A stretch of 64,000 bases of DNA from Sphingomonas sp. CFBP 13720 (GCF_014842075.1 NZ_JACYVA010000004.1:62001-126000); one strand, 5' to 3'. Positions 7,076 to 16,346 are shown, numbered from the stretch's first letter. Translations and numbers: made by a program. The notes: generated by a model not told the origin, from the letters alone.

Positions 7076-7795
7076 TTAGTCGAACGGGCCACCCGCCTCA
7101 AGTGTCGTTTTCGCACACGCGTTCAAACTGTGGAGAAAAGCGGGCAATCCTGTGGCAAGAGCTTGATCGAAGTTGCTAGGATAGATCGTCTTTCCCAAAT
7201 CCCGGGCGCTCGTGACCGGGTATTCGGCAATGCCGCATGGCACAATTCCGCCGAAATGCGTCAGATCGGGCGAAAGATTGATCGAAAATCCATGCAGTGT
7301 GGTCCATCGCCGCACCCGCACGCCGATGGCGCCGATTTTTGCTTCTTTGCCGCTATCGGCTGTCCATATTCCAATCCGGTCGGGTACGGCATAGGCTTTA
7401 ATACCCAGGATCGCCAGAGAATCGATGACCCAGGTTTCGACCGCGTGGACGAATCGGCGCACGTCGCGGCCGCGTTTGTTCAGGTCGATCACGAGATATC
7501 CGATCCGCTGTCCCGGACCGTGATAGGTATAGCGTCCGCCGCGTCCAGCGGCGAATACCGGGAAGCGGGCATCGAGCAGTTCGGCCGGATCGGCGCTGGT
7601 TCCGGCCGTATACAAAGGCGGATGTTCGAGCAGCCAGACCAGTTCGTCCGCCGTCCCGTCGGCGACGGCGGTGGCGCGCGCTTCCATCTCGGCCAACGCC
7701 TGTGGGTATTCGACCTGACCGTGGGTCACGCGCCATTCGATACGCTCGGCAGTGGCGCAGGGTGGGACAAAGGGAGAATCGGGGGCCATTTTCAT
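7076..7795 (-). CDS. lipB: Octanoyl-[acyl carrier protein]-protein octanoyltransferase LipB
   Basis: 239 residues (237 if the Met two codons downstream is used). LipB signatures are complete: the [12 protein letters not shown] loop near 85-96, the catalytic Lys at about 153 in [10 protein letters not shown], and the catalytic Cys at about 187 in GIVPCGI. The enzyme moves octanoate from ACP to lipoyl domains of 2-oxoacid dehydrogenases and the glycine cleavage H protein; LipA then inserts sulfur. It is divergent from the membrane-protein pair starting at 7852, with a short shared upstream region. Confidence 0.96.
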   Translation of the reverse strand: MKMAPDSPFVPPCATAERIEWRVTHGQVEYPQALAEMEARATAVADGTADELVWLLEHPPLYTAGTSADPAELLDARFPVFAAGRGGRYTYHGPGQRIGYLVIDLNKRGRDVRRFVHAVETWVIDSLAILGIKAYAVPDRIGIWTADSGKEAKIGAIGVRVRRWTTLHGFSINLSPDLTHFGGIVPCGIAEYPVTSARDLGKTIYPSNFDQALATGLPAFLHSLNACAKTTLEAGGPFD

Positions 7796-7851
7796 TCTAT
7801 GACACTATGGGTACAGCACGGCCTTCGGACAATCGTGGAGCGAGCGCAACG

Positions 7852-8688
7852 ATGGTGAGTATCGGCACGACATGGGACCGCACGGTGGATTTCGTGCGCA
7901 GCCATCTGGGCACCGTGATGCCGGTCGTCATCATCACCCAGTTCCTGCCGGGCGTCGTGTCCGGCAGCCTGGAAGGGCTGGGGCAGGACGGCGCGACGGG
8001 TACGCGTATCGCGCTGGGGATACTGACGCTGGCGGTGTCGATCGTGTCGCTGTGGGGTGGGCTGTTCATCACCGCGCTGGCCGCGCTGGAGGGGGGACGC
8101 GCCACCGGCGCGATCGCACGCGATATCGCGACCCGCCGGTTTCTGCCGCTGGTCGGGGTATCGATCCTGCTGCTGCTGATCGTCGCGGTGGCGATGCTGC
8201 CCGGTGTCCTGATCGCGATGGGCAGCGGGTTCGACTTCGCCGGCCTCGCGGCGGGAGCCGAACCGGCCCCGGAACAGTTCGCCGCGCTGGGCCCGGCCGC
8301 GCTGTATTTCGTATTGGTCGGCCCGTTCCTGCTGTGGCTGTTCGCACGATTGTTGCCGGTGACGGCGGTAGTGGCGCTGGAACGGCGTGGTGCCGGTGCG
8401 ATCCCGCGCGCCTTCGCCCTGACGCGCGGAATGGCGCTGAAGCTCATCGGGGTGCTGATCCTCTATGCCATCGTCGCAGGCGTCGCGATGATGGCGGTCA
8501 GCGCGGTGTTCGGCGCGGTGTTCGCGCTGTTCAGCGATGCCGAATCGCCGGTCAGCATCGGTGCGGTCGTCATCGCCATCGCCATCTCTGCCGTTTCGGC
8601 GGCGCTGGCGCTGTTCCAGTCGGCGTTCATCGGCAAGCTTTATCGCGGGATCGTCGGAGAAGAAGACAAGGCGGCCGTGTTCGAATGA
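7852..8688 (+). CDS. Polytopic membrane protein, YciC/GPDP-membrane-domain-like
   Basis: 278 residues from ATG 7852. About six hydrophobic helices are visible, with an amphipathic N-terminus (WDRTVDFVRSHLGTVMPVVI) and the characteristic cytosolic turn IPRAFALTRGMALKLIG between helices. That turn is shared with YciC-type proteins and glycerophosphodiester phosphodiesterase membrane domains; no catalytic domain is attached. Function unknown, presumably inner membrane. Its stop overlaps the start of a second protein of the same design (ATGA), so the two are probably a paired membrane unit. Confidence 0.75.
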   Translation: MVSIGTTWDRTVDFVRSHLGTVMPVVIITQFLPGVVSGSLEGLGQDGATGTRIALGILTLAVSIVSLWGGLFITALAALEGGRATGAIARDIATRRFLPLVGVSILLLLIVAVAMLPGVLIAMGSGFDFAGLAAGAEPAPEQFAALGPAALYFVLVGPFLLWLFARLLPVTAVVALERRGAGAIPRAFALTRGMALKLIGVLILYAIVAGVAMMAVSAVFGAVFALFSDAESPVSIGAVVIAIAISAVSAALALFQSAFIGKLYRGIVGEEDKAAVFE

Positions 8689-9416
8689 AAATCGATTCTG
8701 GCGCCGCGTGCCGCGAGGCACTCGGCATCTGGCGCCGCGACCGCGACGTGATCGTCGCGGTTGCCGGCGTCTTCTTCTTTCTGCCGACGCTTGCCGCCGC
8801 GCTGTTCATGACCACCGGCGGCGGGCCACCCGCCGGCGACGTCGCGCCCGAAGAGGCGATACGCGCATATGCGGACGTCCTTTCCGCGAACGCGCACTGG
8901 TTCATCCTGCAACTGGCGGCGGAGTTGACCGGCATCGGCGTGTTGCTGGCGCTGCTGCTCGATCCGGCGCGGCCGACGGTGGGGGCGGCATTGCGCGACG
9001 CGCTGCGGCGCCTGCCGATACTGATCGCGGCGATGGTCGTCGTCAGTCTGGCGAAGGTAGCCGGATTCTTCATGCTGTTCGTCCCGATGCTGTATGTCAT
9101 CGGGCGGGTGTTCGTCGTGTTGCCGGTGCTGATGGCGGAACGGGAACGGTCATTCGGCGATGCGATCCGCCACGCTGTCGCGCTGACGCATGGCAACGTC
9201 CTGCAACTGCTGTCGCTGTCGGGGCTGATCTTTTTCACCGGACAGATGGTGGTGCTGTTGCTGAGTGCGACCGCGCGCATCGTATCGTCGGGCGGCGGCA
9301 ATCCGGTGACCGCCGCGATGCTGGCGGCGGCGGTCGCGGCGGTCGGATCGGCGATGACGATCGCGTTCACGCTGGTCCGCGCAACGGTCTATCGCGCGCT
9401 GTCCAGCAAGGGGTAA
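8685..9416 (+). CDS. Second polytopic membrane protein of the same type
   Basis: 243 residues starting at the ATGA overlap. The architecture matches its neighbour: a short basic N-terminus (CREALGIWRRDRDVIV), five or six membrane helices, and the internal motif SFGDAIRHAVALTHGNVLQLL in the position of the neighbour's PRAFALTRG. This suggests an old duplication followed by divergence. Function unknown. Its 3' end overlaps the convergent GNAT gene by 28 bases. Confidence 0.75.
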   Translation: MKIDSGAACREALGIWRRDRDVIVAVAGVFFFLPTLAAALFMTTGGGPPAGDVAPEEAIRAYADVLSANAHWFILQLAAELTGIGVLLALLLDPARPTVGAALRDALRRLPILIAAMVVVSLAKVAGFFMLFVPMLYVIGRVFVVLPVLMAERERSFGDAIRHAVALTHGNVLQLLSLSGLIFFTGQMVVLLLSATARIVSSGGGNPVTAAMLAAAVAAVGSAMTIAFTLVRATVYRALSSKG

Positions 9417-9982
9417 TGCGGCGCGGCGTCGTTCGGCAGGATGCCGGTGACACGCGGATCGGGGAAGGTTTCCACCGTCCGCTGATACGGGACGAACCCC
9501 GAGCGCCGATAGAATGCCAGCGCGCCGGGATGGTCGAGCGTACAGGTGTGGACCCATACCCGCACGACGCCCGGTCCCCATGCCAGTGCGAGGGCGTTGG
9601 CCATCAACCAGCGCCCATGACCCTTGCCCGCCAGTTCGGGGACCAGCCCGACATAGGACAGTTCGCACGCGCCGGCATGCCGCCCGTCGAGTTCGAGCAT
9701 GCCGACCTCGATCCCGGCACGGTCGACCACGGCCCAGATGCGAACCGCCCGATCATGGATGATCGCGGTCAGGGCATCGTCGCGCATCACCAGCCGCGAG
9801 AACCACAGCCATGGTCCGCCGACCCGCCGGAACAGCGCGCGATAGCGGTCGGGCGCGGGGCGTTCCCACCGCACCAGCCGCAGCGGCGATTCGGGCAGCG
9901 GGGCGGGCCGGGGGCGTGCGACCATTTCCAGCGAGGTGACGACCGTCGCGACTTCGCCGTCCGCCACCGGGATCAGCGCCAT
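9389..9982 (-). CDS. GNAT-family N-acetyltransferase
   Basis: 197 residues. The acetyl-CoA-binding motif A is clear (LSYVGLVPELAGKGHGRWLM, about 127-146), followed by VRVWVHTCTLDHPGALAFYRRSGF, the usual motif B region of GNAT enzymes. The N-terminal third is less conserved. The substrate cannot be told; amino acids, small amines or protein termini are all possible. The ATG lies one base after the hemF stop, so it is translated from the same transcript. Confidence 0.85.
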   Translation of the reverse strand: MALIPVADGEVATVVTSLEMVARPRPAPLPESPLRLVRWERPAPDRYRALFRRVGGPWLWFSRLVMRDDALTAIIHDRAVRIWAVVDRAGIEVGMLELDGRHAGACELSYVGLVPELAGKGHGRWLMANALALAWGPGVVRVWVHTCTLDHPGALAFYRRSGFVPYQRTVETFPDPRVTGILPNDAAPHYPLLDSAR

Positions 9983-9983
9983 A

Positions 9984-10826
9984 TCAACTCCACGTCGCGA
10001 GCGGCGGCAGGCTCATCAGGATCGCATCGATATTGCCGCCGGTCTTCAGCCCGAACAACGTACCGCGATCGTAGACGAGGTTGAATTCGGCATAGCGTCC
10101 GCGCCATTCGAGCTGTCGCGCCTTGTCCGCAACGTCGAACGGCTGGTGCATCCGCCGCCGGACGAGGTCGGGATAGATGTGCAGGAACGCATCGCCGACG
10201 TCGCGGGTAAAGGCGAAATCGGCGTCGAAGTCCCGGTCGAGATGGTCGTAGAAGATGCCGCCCACGCCGCGATGAACCTGCCGGTGCGGAATGTAGAAAT
10301 AGTCGTCGGCCCATGCCTTGAACCGCGGATGAAAGGCCGGATCGTGCGCGTCGCACGCCGCCTGCATCGTCGCATGGAAATCGGCGGTGTCCTGTGGATA
10401 CGGGATCGGCGGGTTGAGGTCCGCGCCGCCGCCGAACCAGCGCTTCGTCGTGACAAGGAACCGCGTGTTCATATGGACCGCAGGCACATGTGGGTTGGCC
10501 ATGTGCGCGACGAGGCTGATCCCGGTCGCGAAGAAGCGCGGGTCTTCCGCCGCGCCGTGGATCGATCGGGCGAAGTCGCCCTCGAACGTGCCGCCGACGG
10601 TCGAGACGTTGACGCCGACCTTTTCGAACACGAGTCCCTTCATCACGCCACGCACGCCGCCGCCGCCGGGTGCGCCCGACGGGTCGATGCGGTCCCATGG
10701 GGTATAGTCGAAGGCGGCATCGGAGCCGGCTTCGCGTTCGATCGCTTCGAACGCGGTACAGATGCGCGTGCGCAACGATTCGAACCAGGTGCGGGCGGCG
10801 GATTGCTGTTCGTCTAACGGAGCCAT
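9984..10826 (-). CDS. hemF: Oxygen-dependent coproporphyrinogen III oxidase HemF
   Basis: 280 residues, close to family length. Family blocks are present: GGGVRGVMKGLVFEKVGVN near 57-75, HMANPHVPAVHMNTRF, WFGGGADLNP, and YIPHRQVHRGVGGIFYDHL. HemF decarboxylates coproporphyrinogen III to protoporphyrinogen IX using O2, in the cytosol. It is encoded 32 bases downstream of the ABC transporter ATPase, so haem synthesis is in one minus-strand operon with a B12/iron-type importer. That linkage may coordinate tetrapyrrole supply. Confidence 0.96.
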   Translation of the reverse strand: MAPLDEQQSAARTWFESLRTRICTAFEAIEREAGSDAAFDYTPWDRIDPSGAPGGGGVRGVMKGLVFEKVGVNVSTVGGTFEGDFARSIHGAAEDPRFFATGISLVAHMANPHVPAVHMNTRFLVTTKRWFGGGADLNPPIPYPQDTADFHATMQAACDAHDPAFHPRFKAWADDYFYIPHRQVHRGVGGIFYDHLDRDFDADFAFTRDVGDAFLHIYPDLVRRRMHQPFDVADKARQLEWRGRYAEFNLVYDRGTLFGLKTGGNIDAILMSLPPLATWS

Positions 10827-10858
10827 GGCGCGCGGTGTGGCGGGCCGGGGCGGGGGGG

Positions 10859-11647
10859 TCAATGGGACGGAATGTCCCGTTCGATCGCGACGGGCACGAT
10901 CATCGGCCCGGCCTCGCTCTTGCCGAACCACGCCCGCACGCCGAACACCGACGCGAGGTTGCCGGGCGTCAGTACCTCTGCCGGGGTGCCGTCTGCGACG
11001 ACGCGTCCCCCGTCGAGCAGCAACAGCCGGTCGCAGGTTCGCGCGGCGAGGCCGAGATCGTGCAGCACCGCGATCACCAGCCGTCCCGCGTCGGCCTGCG
11101 CACGCAGCAACGCCGCAACCTCGATCCGGTGGCGGGGGTCGAGCGATGCGAGCGGTTCGTCGACGATCAGTGCCGATGCCCCCTGCGCCAGCGCGCGCGC
11201 CAGCAGGACGCGGGCGCGTTCGCCCCCCGACAGCGTCGTCGCATCGCGCGTGGCCAGCGCGGTGACATCGACCTGTGCCATCGCGTCGGCGATCGCGGCG
11301 CGGTCGATGGCGGTCATGCGCGACAGCGGGGCGAGATGCGGCAGGCGGCCGAGCGCGACGACGCGTTCGACCGACAGCGACCAGTGCAGCGATTGTCCCT
11401 GCGGCAGATACGCGACCTGTCGCGCGATCGATCGCGGGCTTGTCGCCGTGATCGGCCGATCGTCGATCGTGACGCCGCCTGCGGTCGGGACCAGCCCGAG
11501 CAGCGCGCGGACGAGCGTGGATTTGCCCGCGCCGTTGGGGCCGAGCACGCCGACCATCGTACCGGGCACGAAGCGGGCGGTGACGTCCGCCAGAACCCTC
11601 CGGCCGCCGAGATGCACCGCCAGCCGGTCGCATGCGATCGTCACCAT
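10859..11647 (-). CDS. ABC transporter ATP-binding subunit (cobalamin/siderophore type)
   Basis: 262 residues. Walker A is GPNGAGKST (about 36-44), the Q-loop is in YLPQGQ, the signature is LSGGERAR (139-146), Walker B is SALIVDEPLASLD, and the switch His lies in VLHDLG near 196. Sequence style is that of FepC/BtuD/HmuV importer ATPases. The gene overlaps the permease by seven bases. With the permease, the oppositely transcribed binding lipoprotein and the riboswitch-controlled TonB receptor next door, vitamin B12 is the most likely substrate; a ferric siderophore or haem is the alternative. Confidence 0.9.
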   Translation of the reverse strand: MVTIACDRLAVHLGGRRVLADVTARFVPGTMVGVLGPNGAGKSTLVRALLGLVPTAGGVTIDDRPITATSPRSIARQVAYLPQGQSLHWSLSVERVVALGRLPHLAPLSRMTAIDRAAIADAMAQVDVTALATRDATTLSGGERARVLLARALAQGASALIVDEPLASLDPRHRIEVAALLRAQADAGRLVIAVLHDLGLAARTCDRLLLLDGGRVVADGTPAEVLTPGNLASVFGVRAWFGKSEAGPMIVPVAIERDIPSH

Positions 11648-12618
11648 TGCCGTCGTTCCCGCAACAGGTGGATGAGGAACACTGGCACGCCCAGTATCGC
11701 GGTCACGACGCCCAGTTTCAGTTCGGTCGGCGTGGGGATAGCGCGGATGGCGGTGTCGGCCAGCGTCAGCAGCACCGCGCCGGCAAGCGCGGACGGCAGC
11801 AACGTCGCGGATGGCGACCGGTCGGTCCATGGCCGGACGAAATGCGGCACGATCAACCCGACGAAGCCGATCGCCCCCGACACCGCCACCGCGCCGCCGA
11901 CACCGATCGCAATCCCCAGCAGCAACCGGATGCGGACGCGGCGAAGGTCGACGCCCAGCGCTCGGGCGCCATCCTCCCCCAGCGTCAGGGCATCGAACGC
12001 CCGGCCATCGACGAACAGCAGCGCGCCGCCGATCGCGACGCAGGGGAGCGCGATCCAGACATGCTGCATCGACCGGTCGGCAAGCGATCCCATCAGCCAT
12101 GTCGCGATCTCCATCGCGGCGAACGGATTGGGCGACAGGTTGAGCGCGAGGCTGATCCCCGCGCCCGCGAGCATCGACACCGCGATGCCGCCGAGGATCA
12201 GCGTCAACGCGCTTTCCCCCCGTCCCGCCAGTGCGAACAGGAGCAGCAGCGCGACCAGCGCGCCCACGATCGCGAGCAGCGGCAGGGCGAGCGGCTGGAC
12301 GGCGGCGAGACCGAAGTACAGCGCAACGACCGCCCCGAGCGCCGCGCCGTTCGATGCGCCGAGCACCGCCGGTTCGGCGAGGGGGTTGCGCAGATAGCCC
12401 TGCAACGCCGCCCCGCCGAGGCCAAGCATCGCCCCGACCAGAAGCGCGACCAGCGTGCGGGGAAGACGTAGCTGGAACAGGATGGTGGCGGCGACGTCGT
12501 CGGTATGGGCGAAGGCCGCGAGAATGCGGGCGGGGGCGAGCGCGACCGGCCCGACCGCCAGCGATACGGCGGCGACGACGAGGCAACCGAGCAGGAGAAT
12601 GAAGACGGCCCGGGTCAC
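11641..12618 (-). CDS. FecCD-family ABC transporter permease (probable BtuC)
   Basis: 325 residues from GTG 12618, preceded by GGGAAGG with seven bases of spacing. FecCD/BtuC family traits are clear: about ten membrane helices, the RLPRTLVALLVGAMLGLGGAALQG block, RNPLAEPAVLG, and the GAIGFVGLIVPH coupling region. It imports cobalamin or ferric chelates from the periplasm with the adjacent ATPase. Its ribosome site can be folded into a hairpin (12626-12645), hinting at translational control. Confidence 0.92.
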   Translation of the reverse strand: MTRAVFILLLGCLVVAAVSLAVGPVALAPARILAAFAHTDDVAATILFQLRLPRTLVALLVGAMLGLGGAALQGYLRNPLAEPAVLGASNGAALGAVVALYFGLAAVQPLALPLLAIVGALVALLLLFALAGRGESALTLILGGIAVSMLAGAGISLALNLSPNPFAAMEIATWLMGSLADRSMQHVWIALPCVAIGGALLFVDGRAFDALTLGEDGARALGVDLRRVRIRLLLGIAIGVGGAVAVSGAIGFVGLIVPHFVRPWTDRSPSATLLPSALAGAVLLTLADTAIRAIPTPTELKLGVVTAILGVPVFLIHLLRERRQW

Positions 12619-12625
12619 GCCAGTT

Positions 12626-12645
12626 CCTTCCCGACATGGGGAAGG
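12626..12645 (-). promoter_or_regulatory. Hairpin that can hide the permease ribosome-binding site
   Basis: On the minus strand CCTTCCC (12645-12639) can pair with GGGAAGG (12632-12626) across a six-base loop. GGGAAGG is the Shine-Dalgarno sequence of the GTG start at 12618. Seven perfect GC-rich pairs could repress translation. Whether a ligand controls it is unknown. Confidence 0.4.
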
Positions 12646-12872
12646 GCATTGGCCAAAGGCTGGTAGAGGGCGGCGTTCTCCTCCGCAGCGGTTGCGTGCC
12701 GGGCATGCTCCCCCCGCCATCGTTTCGCGACGGTCCCCGGCATCGGGTCGACCATGCCCCGCAGGCCCGAGGATCGTGCGGGGGGCGATCCGGCCCGACG
12801 CTCCAAGCCGGGGCGGAACCCGGACCCGCCGAAACCGCTTGCCCTCCGACGAAACTCCGGCCCATTGGCCCG

Positions 12873-13694
12873 ATGCGCCGTCTGCTCCCGCTGCTGTTGC
12901 TCGCCGGTTGCGGTCCGGCCGTTACCCGACCTGTGCCCGAAACCGTGCGACCGCAGCGGATCGTGTCGCTCAACCTGTGCGCCGATCAGCAGTTGCTGGC
13001 ACTGGCCGACGACGATCAGATTGCGGGGCTGACGCGATTGTCGCGCGATCCGTCGCTGTCCGCCGGGGCGGCGCGCGCCAGCCGGTTGCCGGTGATCGAT
13101 GCGTCCGCCGAAGACCTGCTGCATCTTGCCCCCGATCTGGTGCTGACCGATGCCGGGTTTCCCGCACCGGCACTCGCGGCGCTGCCGGACCGGCAGTTTC
13201 GCACCGTGCCGCTGAACTGGGTCGCGCGCTATGACGATATCGTCGCGCAGTTGCGACAGGTGGGCGATGCCGTCGGCCATCGTCCGCGCGCCGACGCGCT
13301 GGTGGCGCGCATGGACCGGGCGCTGGCGCGGATCGACGGCGCGGCGGGCGGGGGCCGGGTTGCCGCCGATTATCAGCGGCGTGGATATCTGACCGGGTCG
13401 GGGACGCTGGTCGACGAATTGATGGGCCGGGTCGGGCTGGTCAATCTGGCGACGCGGCTGGGCAAGCCGGCGCTGTCGCAACTGTCGCTGGAGGAAATGG
13501 TCGCGGCGCGCCCCGACCGGCTGCTGCGCAGCGAGGATGCGGCGGTGGTCGATCGGGGCACGGAACTGCTCGCCCATCCCGCGATTCGCCGGATCGGCCG
13601 GATCGACCTGCCACAGGCGTGGACCGTGTGTGGCGGCCCCGCCTATGTCCTTGCCGCCGAACGGCTGGCCGACGCGATCGCGCCCGCGCACTGA
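12873..13694 (+). CDS. btuF: Periplasmic substrate-binding lipoprotein of the B12/iron ABC importer
   Basis: 273 residues from ATG 12873. The lipoprotein signal is MRRLLPLLLLAGC with the lipid Cys at residue 13. The helical-backbone binding-protein fold (PF01497) shows in RIVSLNLCADQQLLALADDDQIAGLTRL and APDLVLTDAGF. It is read in the opposite direction from its presumed permease and ATPase and converges on the TonB receptor gene. BtuF is inferred from the riboswitch-controlled neighbour; an iron-chelate ligand cannot be excluded. The divergent 254-base gap to the permease contains no riboswitch core that I can recognise. Confidence 0.82.
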   Translation: MRRLLPLLLLAGCGPAVTRPVPETVRPQRIVSLNLCADQQLLALADDDQIAGLTRLSRDPSLSAGAARASRLPVIDASAEDLLHLAPDLVLTDAGFPAPALAALPDRQFRTVPLNWVARYDDIVAQLRQVGDAVGHRPRADALVARMDRALARIDGAAGGGRVAADYQRRGYLTGSGTLVDELMGRVGLVNLATRLGKPALSQLSLEEMVAARPDRLLRSEDAAVVDRGTELLAHPAIRRIGRIDLPQAWTVCGGPAYVLAAERLADAIAPAH

Positions 13695-13708
13695 TCGGCG
13701 GCGGTCCA

Positions 13709-15643
13709 TCAGAAGCCGGCGCGGATGCCGGCATAGGCGGCGCGACCCGGCGTGCGATAGGTGAACACGTCCTCATACCGTTCCGCGAACAGGTTCTCGA
13801 CGCGGGCGAACGCCTGTAACCGGTCGGTCAGCTTGGCATCGGCGGCAAGGTTCACCAGCACATAATCGTCCAGTCGCACCCGTGGTCCCAGCGGCAGGTT
13901 GGTGAAGTTCGAATCGAACGTCTTGCCATTATAGCGTGCGGTCAGCGTCGCGCCGAACCGGTCGGCGGGTGCGCGCCACGTGACGTTGGCCGATGCGATC
14001 TGTGGCGGGCGGCGGACTTCCTCGCGTTCCGCCTCGATCGCGTCGAGATAGGTGTAGGCGAGGTCGATCAGGAACCCTGCGCCGACCGGGGCGTGCGCCG
14101 CGACCTCGATGCCGCGCTGGCGCGACCGGCTGGTGCGATTGGCGGGGGACGAGACGAAGGTCGGGCTGAACGTCGTGAAGATCTCGTCGCGCAGGACCGA
14201 TCGGAACAGCGTCGCGCCGATCCGCATGCCGGGGGCGGGGACGATGTCGACGCCGGCTTCGATGCCTTCCGACTTTTCGGGCTTCAGGTTCGGGTTGCCG
14301 ATGAAGCTGCTCGGATCGAAGCCGAACAGTTCGTAATTGGTCGGGTTCTTGATGCCCGATCCGGCGGCGGCGCGGATGCGCAGGGCGGGGACGATCGCAT
14401 AGCTGCCGCGGACCCGCCACGTCGTCGCATCCTCGAACCGGTCGTTCAGGTCGCGACGCAGCGATGCGCCGAAGCCGATATCGTCGCCGACGCGCAGGTC
14501 GTATTCGCCGACGATGCCGACATTGTCGGTGCTGCGTCCGTCATTGGCGGGGGAGGGGGCGAAGACCGCGACCGACCGGAACCGCTCGCGTTCGAAGTCT
14601 GCGGCCAGCGTCACGGCGTGGCGCAGCGTGCCCCCGGTGAAGCGGGCGGTGCTGTCATAGGCTGCCTTGAACCGCTCGCCGCGATTGTCGGAGGTCAGGT
14701 CGCCGCCCGATCGTGCGCTGCGATGGGTGTCGTTCAGCTGGACCGTCGCCGCCTGCGTCCATGCGCCGTCCATCAGGTCGAGCTCGGCGCGGACGAGGCC
14801 GAGGAAGCTGCGCGATGTGGTGGCGTCGTCGCCGTCGACCACGAAGCCATAGGTGGGCGAGGTGAAGTCGAAATCCTGCGGCGCGGTATCGGCCTGCAAC
14901 CGGCCATAGCGGCCGGTGGCGAACAGCCGCAGGTTGGGGGCGATGCTATAGGCCAGCTTGCCGGCCAGTTGCCGGTTGTCCGCGCCCAGATCGTCGTTGC
15001 CGATGCCGCGACGTGCCGCCGGGGTGCCGTCGGTCGATTGCAACGCGCCGGACAGGACATAGTCCAGCCCGCCGGTCACGCCCGCGACGCGTGCCGCCCC
15101 GCCGACCGTGCCGAACGACCCGCCCTCGATCCGGCCGCGCACGCCGGGTGCCTCCGCGCCATTGGCGGTGATGTAGTGGATCACGCCGCCGATCGCGTCG
15201 GAGCCATAGGTGGCGGATTGCTGACCGCGCAGCACTTCGATCCGGGCGACGTCGTCGGCGATCAGCGTGGCAAAGTCGAATTCGCCGAGGAACGGGTCCG
15301 ATGCCTCGATCCCGTCGATCAGCACCAGCGTGTGGTTCGCTTCGGACCCGCGCAGCCGCACCTGCGTCAGACCGCCGGTGCCGCCCGACCGGCTGACGGC
15401 GACGCCGGGCACGTCGCGCAGGATGTCGGAGACGACGCGCGTCTGGCGATCCTGCAACGCCTTCGCATCGAGCAGCGTGAACGACGATCCGTTCAGATCG
15501 GCGGGAGTCCCGTCAAGCGAGCGCGAGCCGGTGACGAGGATCGTGTCGGCATCGCCGGTCGCTGTCGCTTCGCCCGGCAGCGCCTGTGCAAAGGCGGAGG
15601 TGCCGGCCAGCAGTGCGGCGACGGTAACTATGGTCTTGAACAT
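13709..15643 (-). CDS. btuB: TonB-dependent outer-membrane receptor, BtuB type (vitamin B12)
   Basis: 644 residues. A signal peptide (MFKTIVTVAALLAGTSAFAQ) is followed by a TonB-box-like stretch (ADTILVTGSR). The plug domain runs to about residue 160, with LRDVPGVAVSRSGGTGGLTQVRLRG and EVLRGQQSATYGSDAIGGVI, and a 22-strand barrel ends in the aromatic C-terminus GIRAGF. The length of about 640 matches BtuB. A cobalamin riboswitch directly upstream makes B12 the most probable ligand. GGGGAAG precedes the ATG. It converges with the binding-protein gene, leaving 14 bases between stops. Confidence 0.93.
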   Translation of the reverse strand: MFKTIVTVAALLAGTSAFAQALPGEATATGDADTILVTGSRSLDGTPADLNGSSFTLLDAKALQDRQTRVVSDILRDVPGVAVSRSGGTGGLTQVRLRGSEANHTLVLIDGIEASDPFLGEFDFATLIADDVARIEVLRGQQSATYGSDAIGGVIHYITANGAEAPGVRGRIEGGSFGTVGGAARVAGVTGGLDYVLSGALQSTDGTPAARRGIGNDDLGADNRQLAGKLAYSIAPNLRLFATGRYGRLQADTAPQDFDFTSPTYGFVVDGDDATTSRSFLGLVRAELDLMDGAWTQAATVQLNDTHRSARSGGDLTSDNRGERFKAAYDSTARFTGGTLRHAVTLAADFERERFRSVAVFAPSPANDGRSTDNVGIVGEYDLRVGDDIGFGASLRRDLNDRFEDATTWRVRGSYAIVPALRIRAAAGSGIKNPTNYELFGFDPSSFIGNPNLKPEKSEGIEAGVDIVPAPGMRIGATLFRSVLRDEIFTTFSPTFVSSPANRTSRSRQRGIEVAAHAPVGAGFLIDLAYTYLDAIEAEREEVRRPPQIASANVTWRAPADRFGATLTARYNGKTFDSNFTNLPLGPRVRLDDYVLVNLAADAKLTDRLQAFARVENLFAERYEDVFTYRTPGRAAYAGIRAGF

Positions 15644-15831
15644 CGGTCTTCCCCGGGGTGCCGTGACGGAGCGCGGCGGCGGGGACGTGCCGTGACGAAC
15701 GGTCGGTATCGCGTTCCCGGCGGCAACCCCGCGCCCGGCTCACGATCCCGATGCGGCCCCCGCCGCCAGGTTCGTCGCTCCACACGGAGAACCGGCCTCG
15801 GCCTCCTCTGGGCCAGGGCAAGAGCGACCAC

Positions 15832-16020
15832 GCGCCGGCAGGTCTCCTGGCTCGCGGGTCGTCGCTCGGCCAGCGCCTTCCCGGGAATATCCCAGTGGCT
15901 GCCGGTCCAGGGACCGGCGTGCAGGCTTCGCTCACCGCTTACAGTTGCAGGGACAGCCGCGGCATAGGGGCAAACCCCGCACCGCATTCCCGTTTCAAGC
16001 CCCGAGGGGCACCGGCGTGC
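15832..16020 (-). promoter_or_regulatory. Cobalamin riboswitch upstream of the TonB receptor
   Basis: Read on the minus strand, all conserved parts are present in order. The core GAAACGGGAATGCGGTG comes first, then CCCTGCAACTGTAAGCGGTGA, the B12-box arm AGCCACTGGGA...GGGAAGG (15900-15876), and the closing GAGCCAGGAGACCTGCC (15853-15837). CGCCGG near 16017 can pair with CCGGCG at the 3' end to close P1. It lies about 190 bases before the btuB ATG. Adenosylcobalamin binding normally lowers receptor expression. Confidence 0.95.
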
Positions 16021-16106
16021 TTCGGACCCGGCGTGACACCGGAACCGAGGCGGCCCCTAGCCGCCGCCACGAAACGTGGCAAGGACGGGTTGAACGGATC
16101 GTCAGG

Positions 16107-16120
16107 AAACCGGTGTCAAA
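16107..16120. promoter_or_regulatory. Distal LacI-type operator candidate of the kdu operon
   Basis: Contains an AACCGGT core centred on CG, typical of LacI-family operators, 240 bases upstream of a closer second copy. The rest of the gap 16021-16373 holds no gene that I can support. Motif-based only. Confidence 0.3.
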
Positions 16121-16346
16121 CTCAATGTATGATCGGAGGTCGCTGCTGTCTGGTATCTCCCATCATGTGAACACGCAATTCAGCCTTCGGAACCTGCGAT
16201 GCTGAGCGAATACGGGAGGAAACGCGGCTTTTCCCGTCACGCCGCCGGTTCGCAACGAAAAACGGGTCGACGGGCGGGGCGCGTCGCTTTAGGAACGCCG
16301 CAGACCGTTTCGCACTGAACGACCGGCGCCGGGTCCACTTGATCCT

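Noticed and set aside
12619..12872. Possible second cobalamin riboswitch between permease and binding protein
   Set aside because: GGGAAGG and GCAAC fragments are present, but the conserved GCCACTGG, GAGCCAGGAGACC and core GAAACGGGAA elements are missing or out of order.
12615..13709. Minus-strand frame opposite the binding-protein gene
   Set aside because: It would overlap the whole binding protein gene; the plus strand has a lipobox and fold signature.
14093..15967. 624-residue open frame antisense to the TonB receptor and riboswitch
   Set aside because: Composition is that of a shadow frame, and it runs through the conserved riboswitch.
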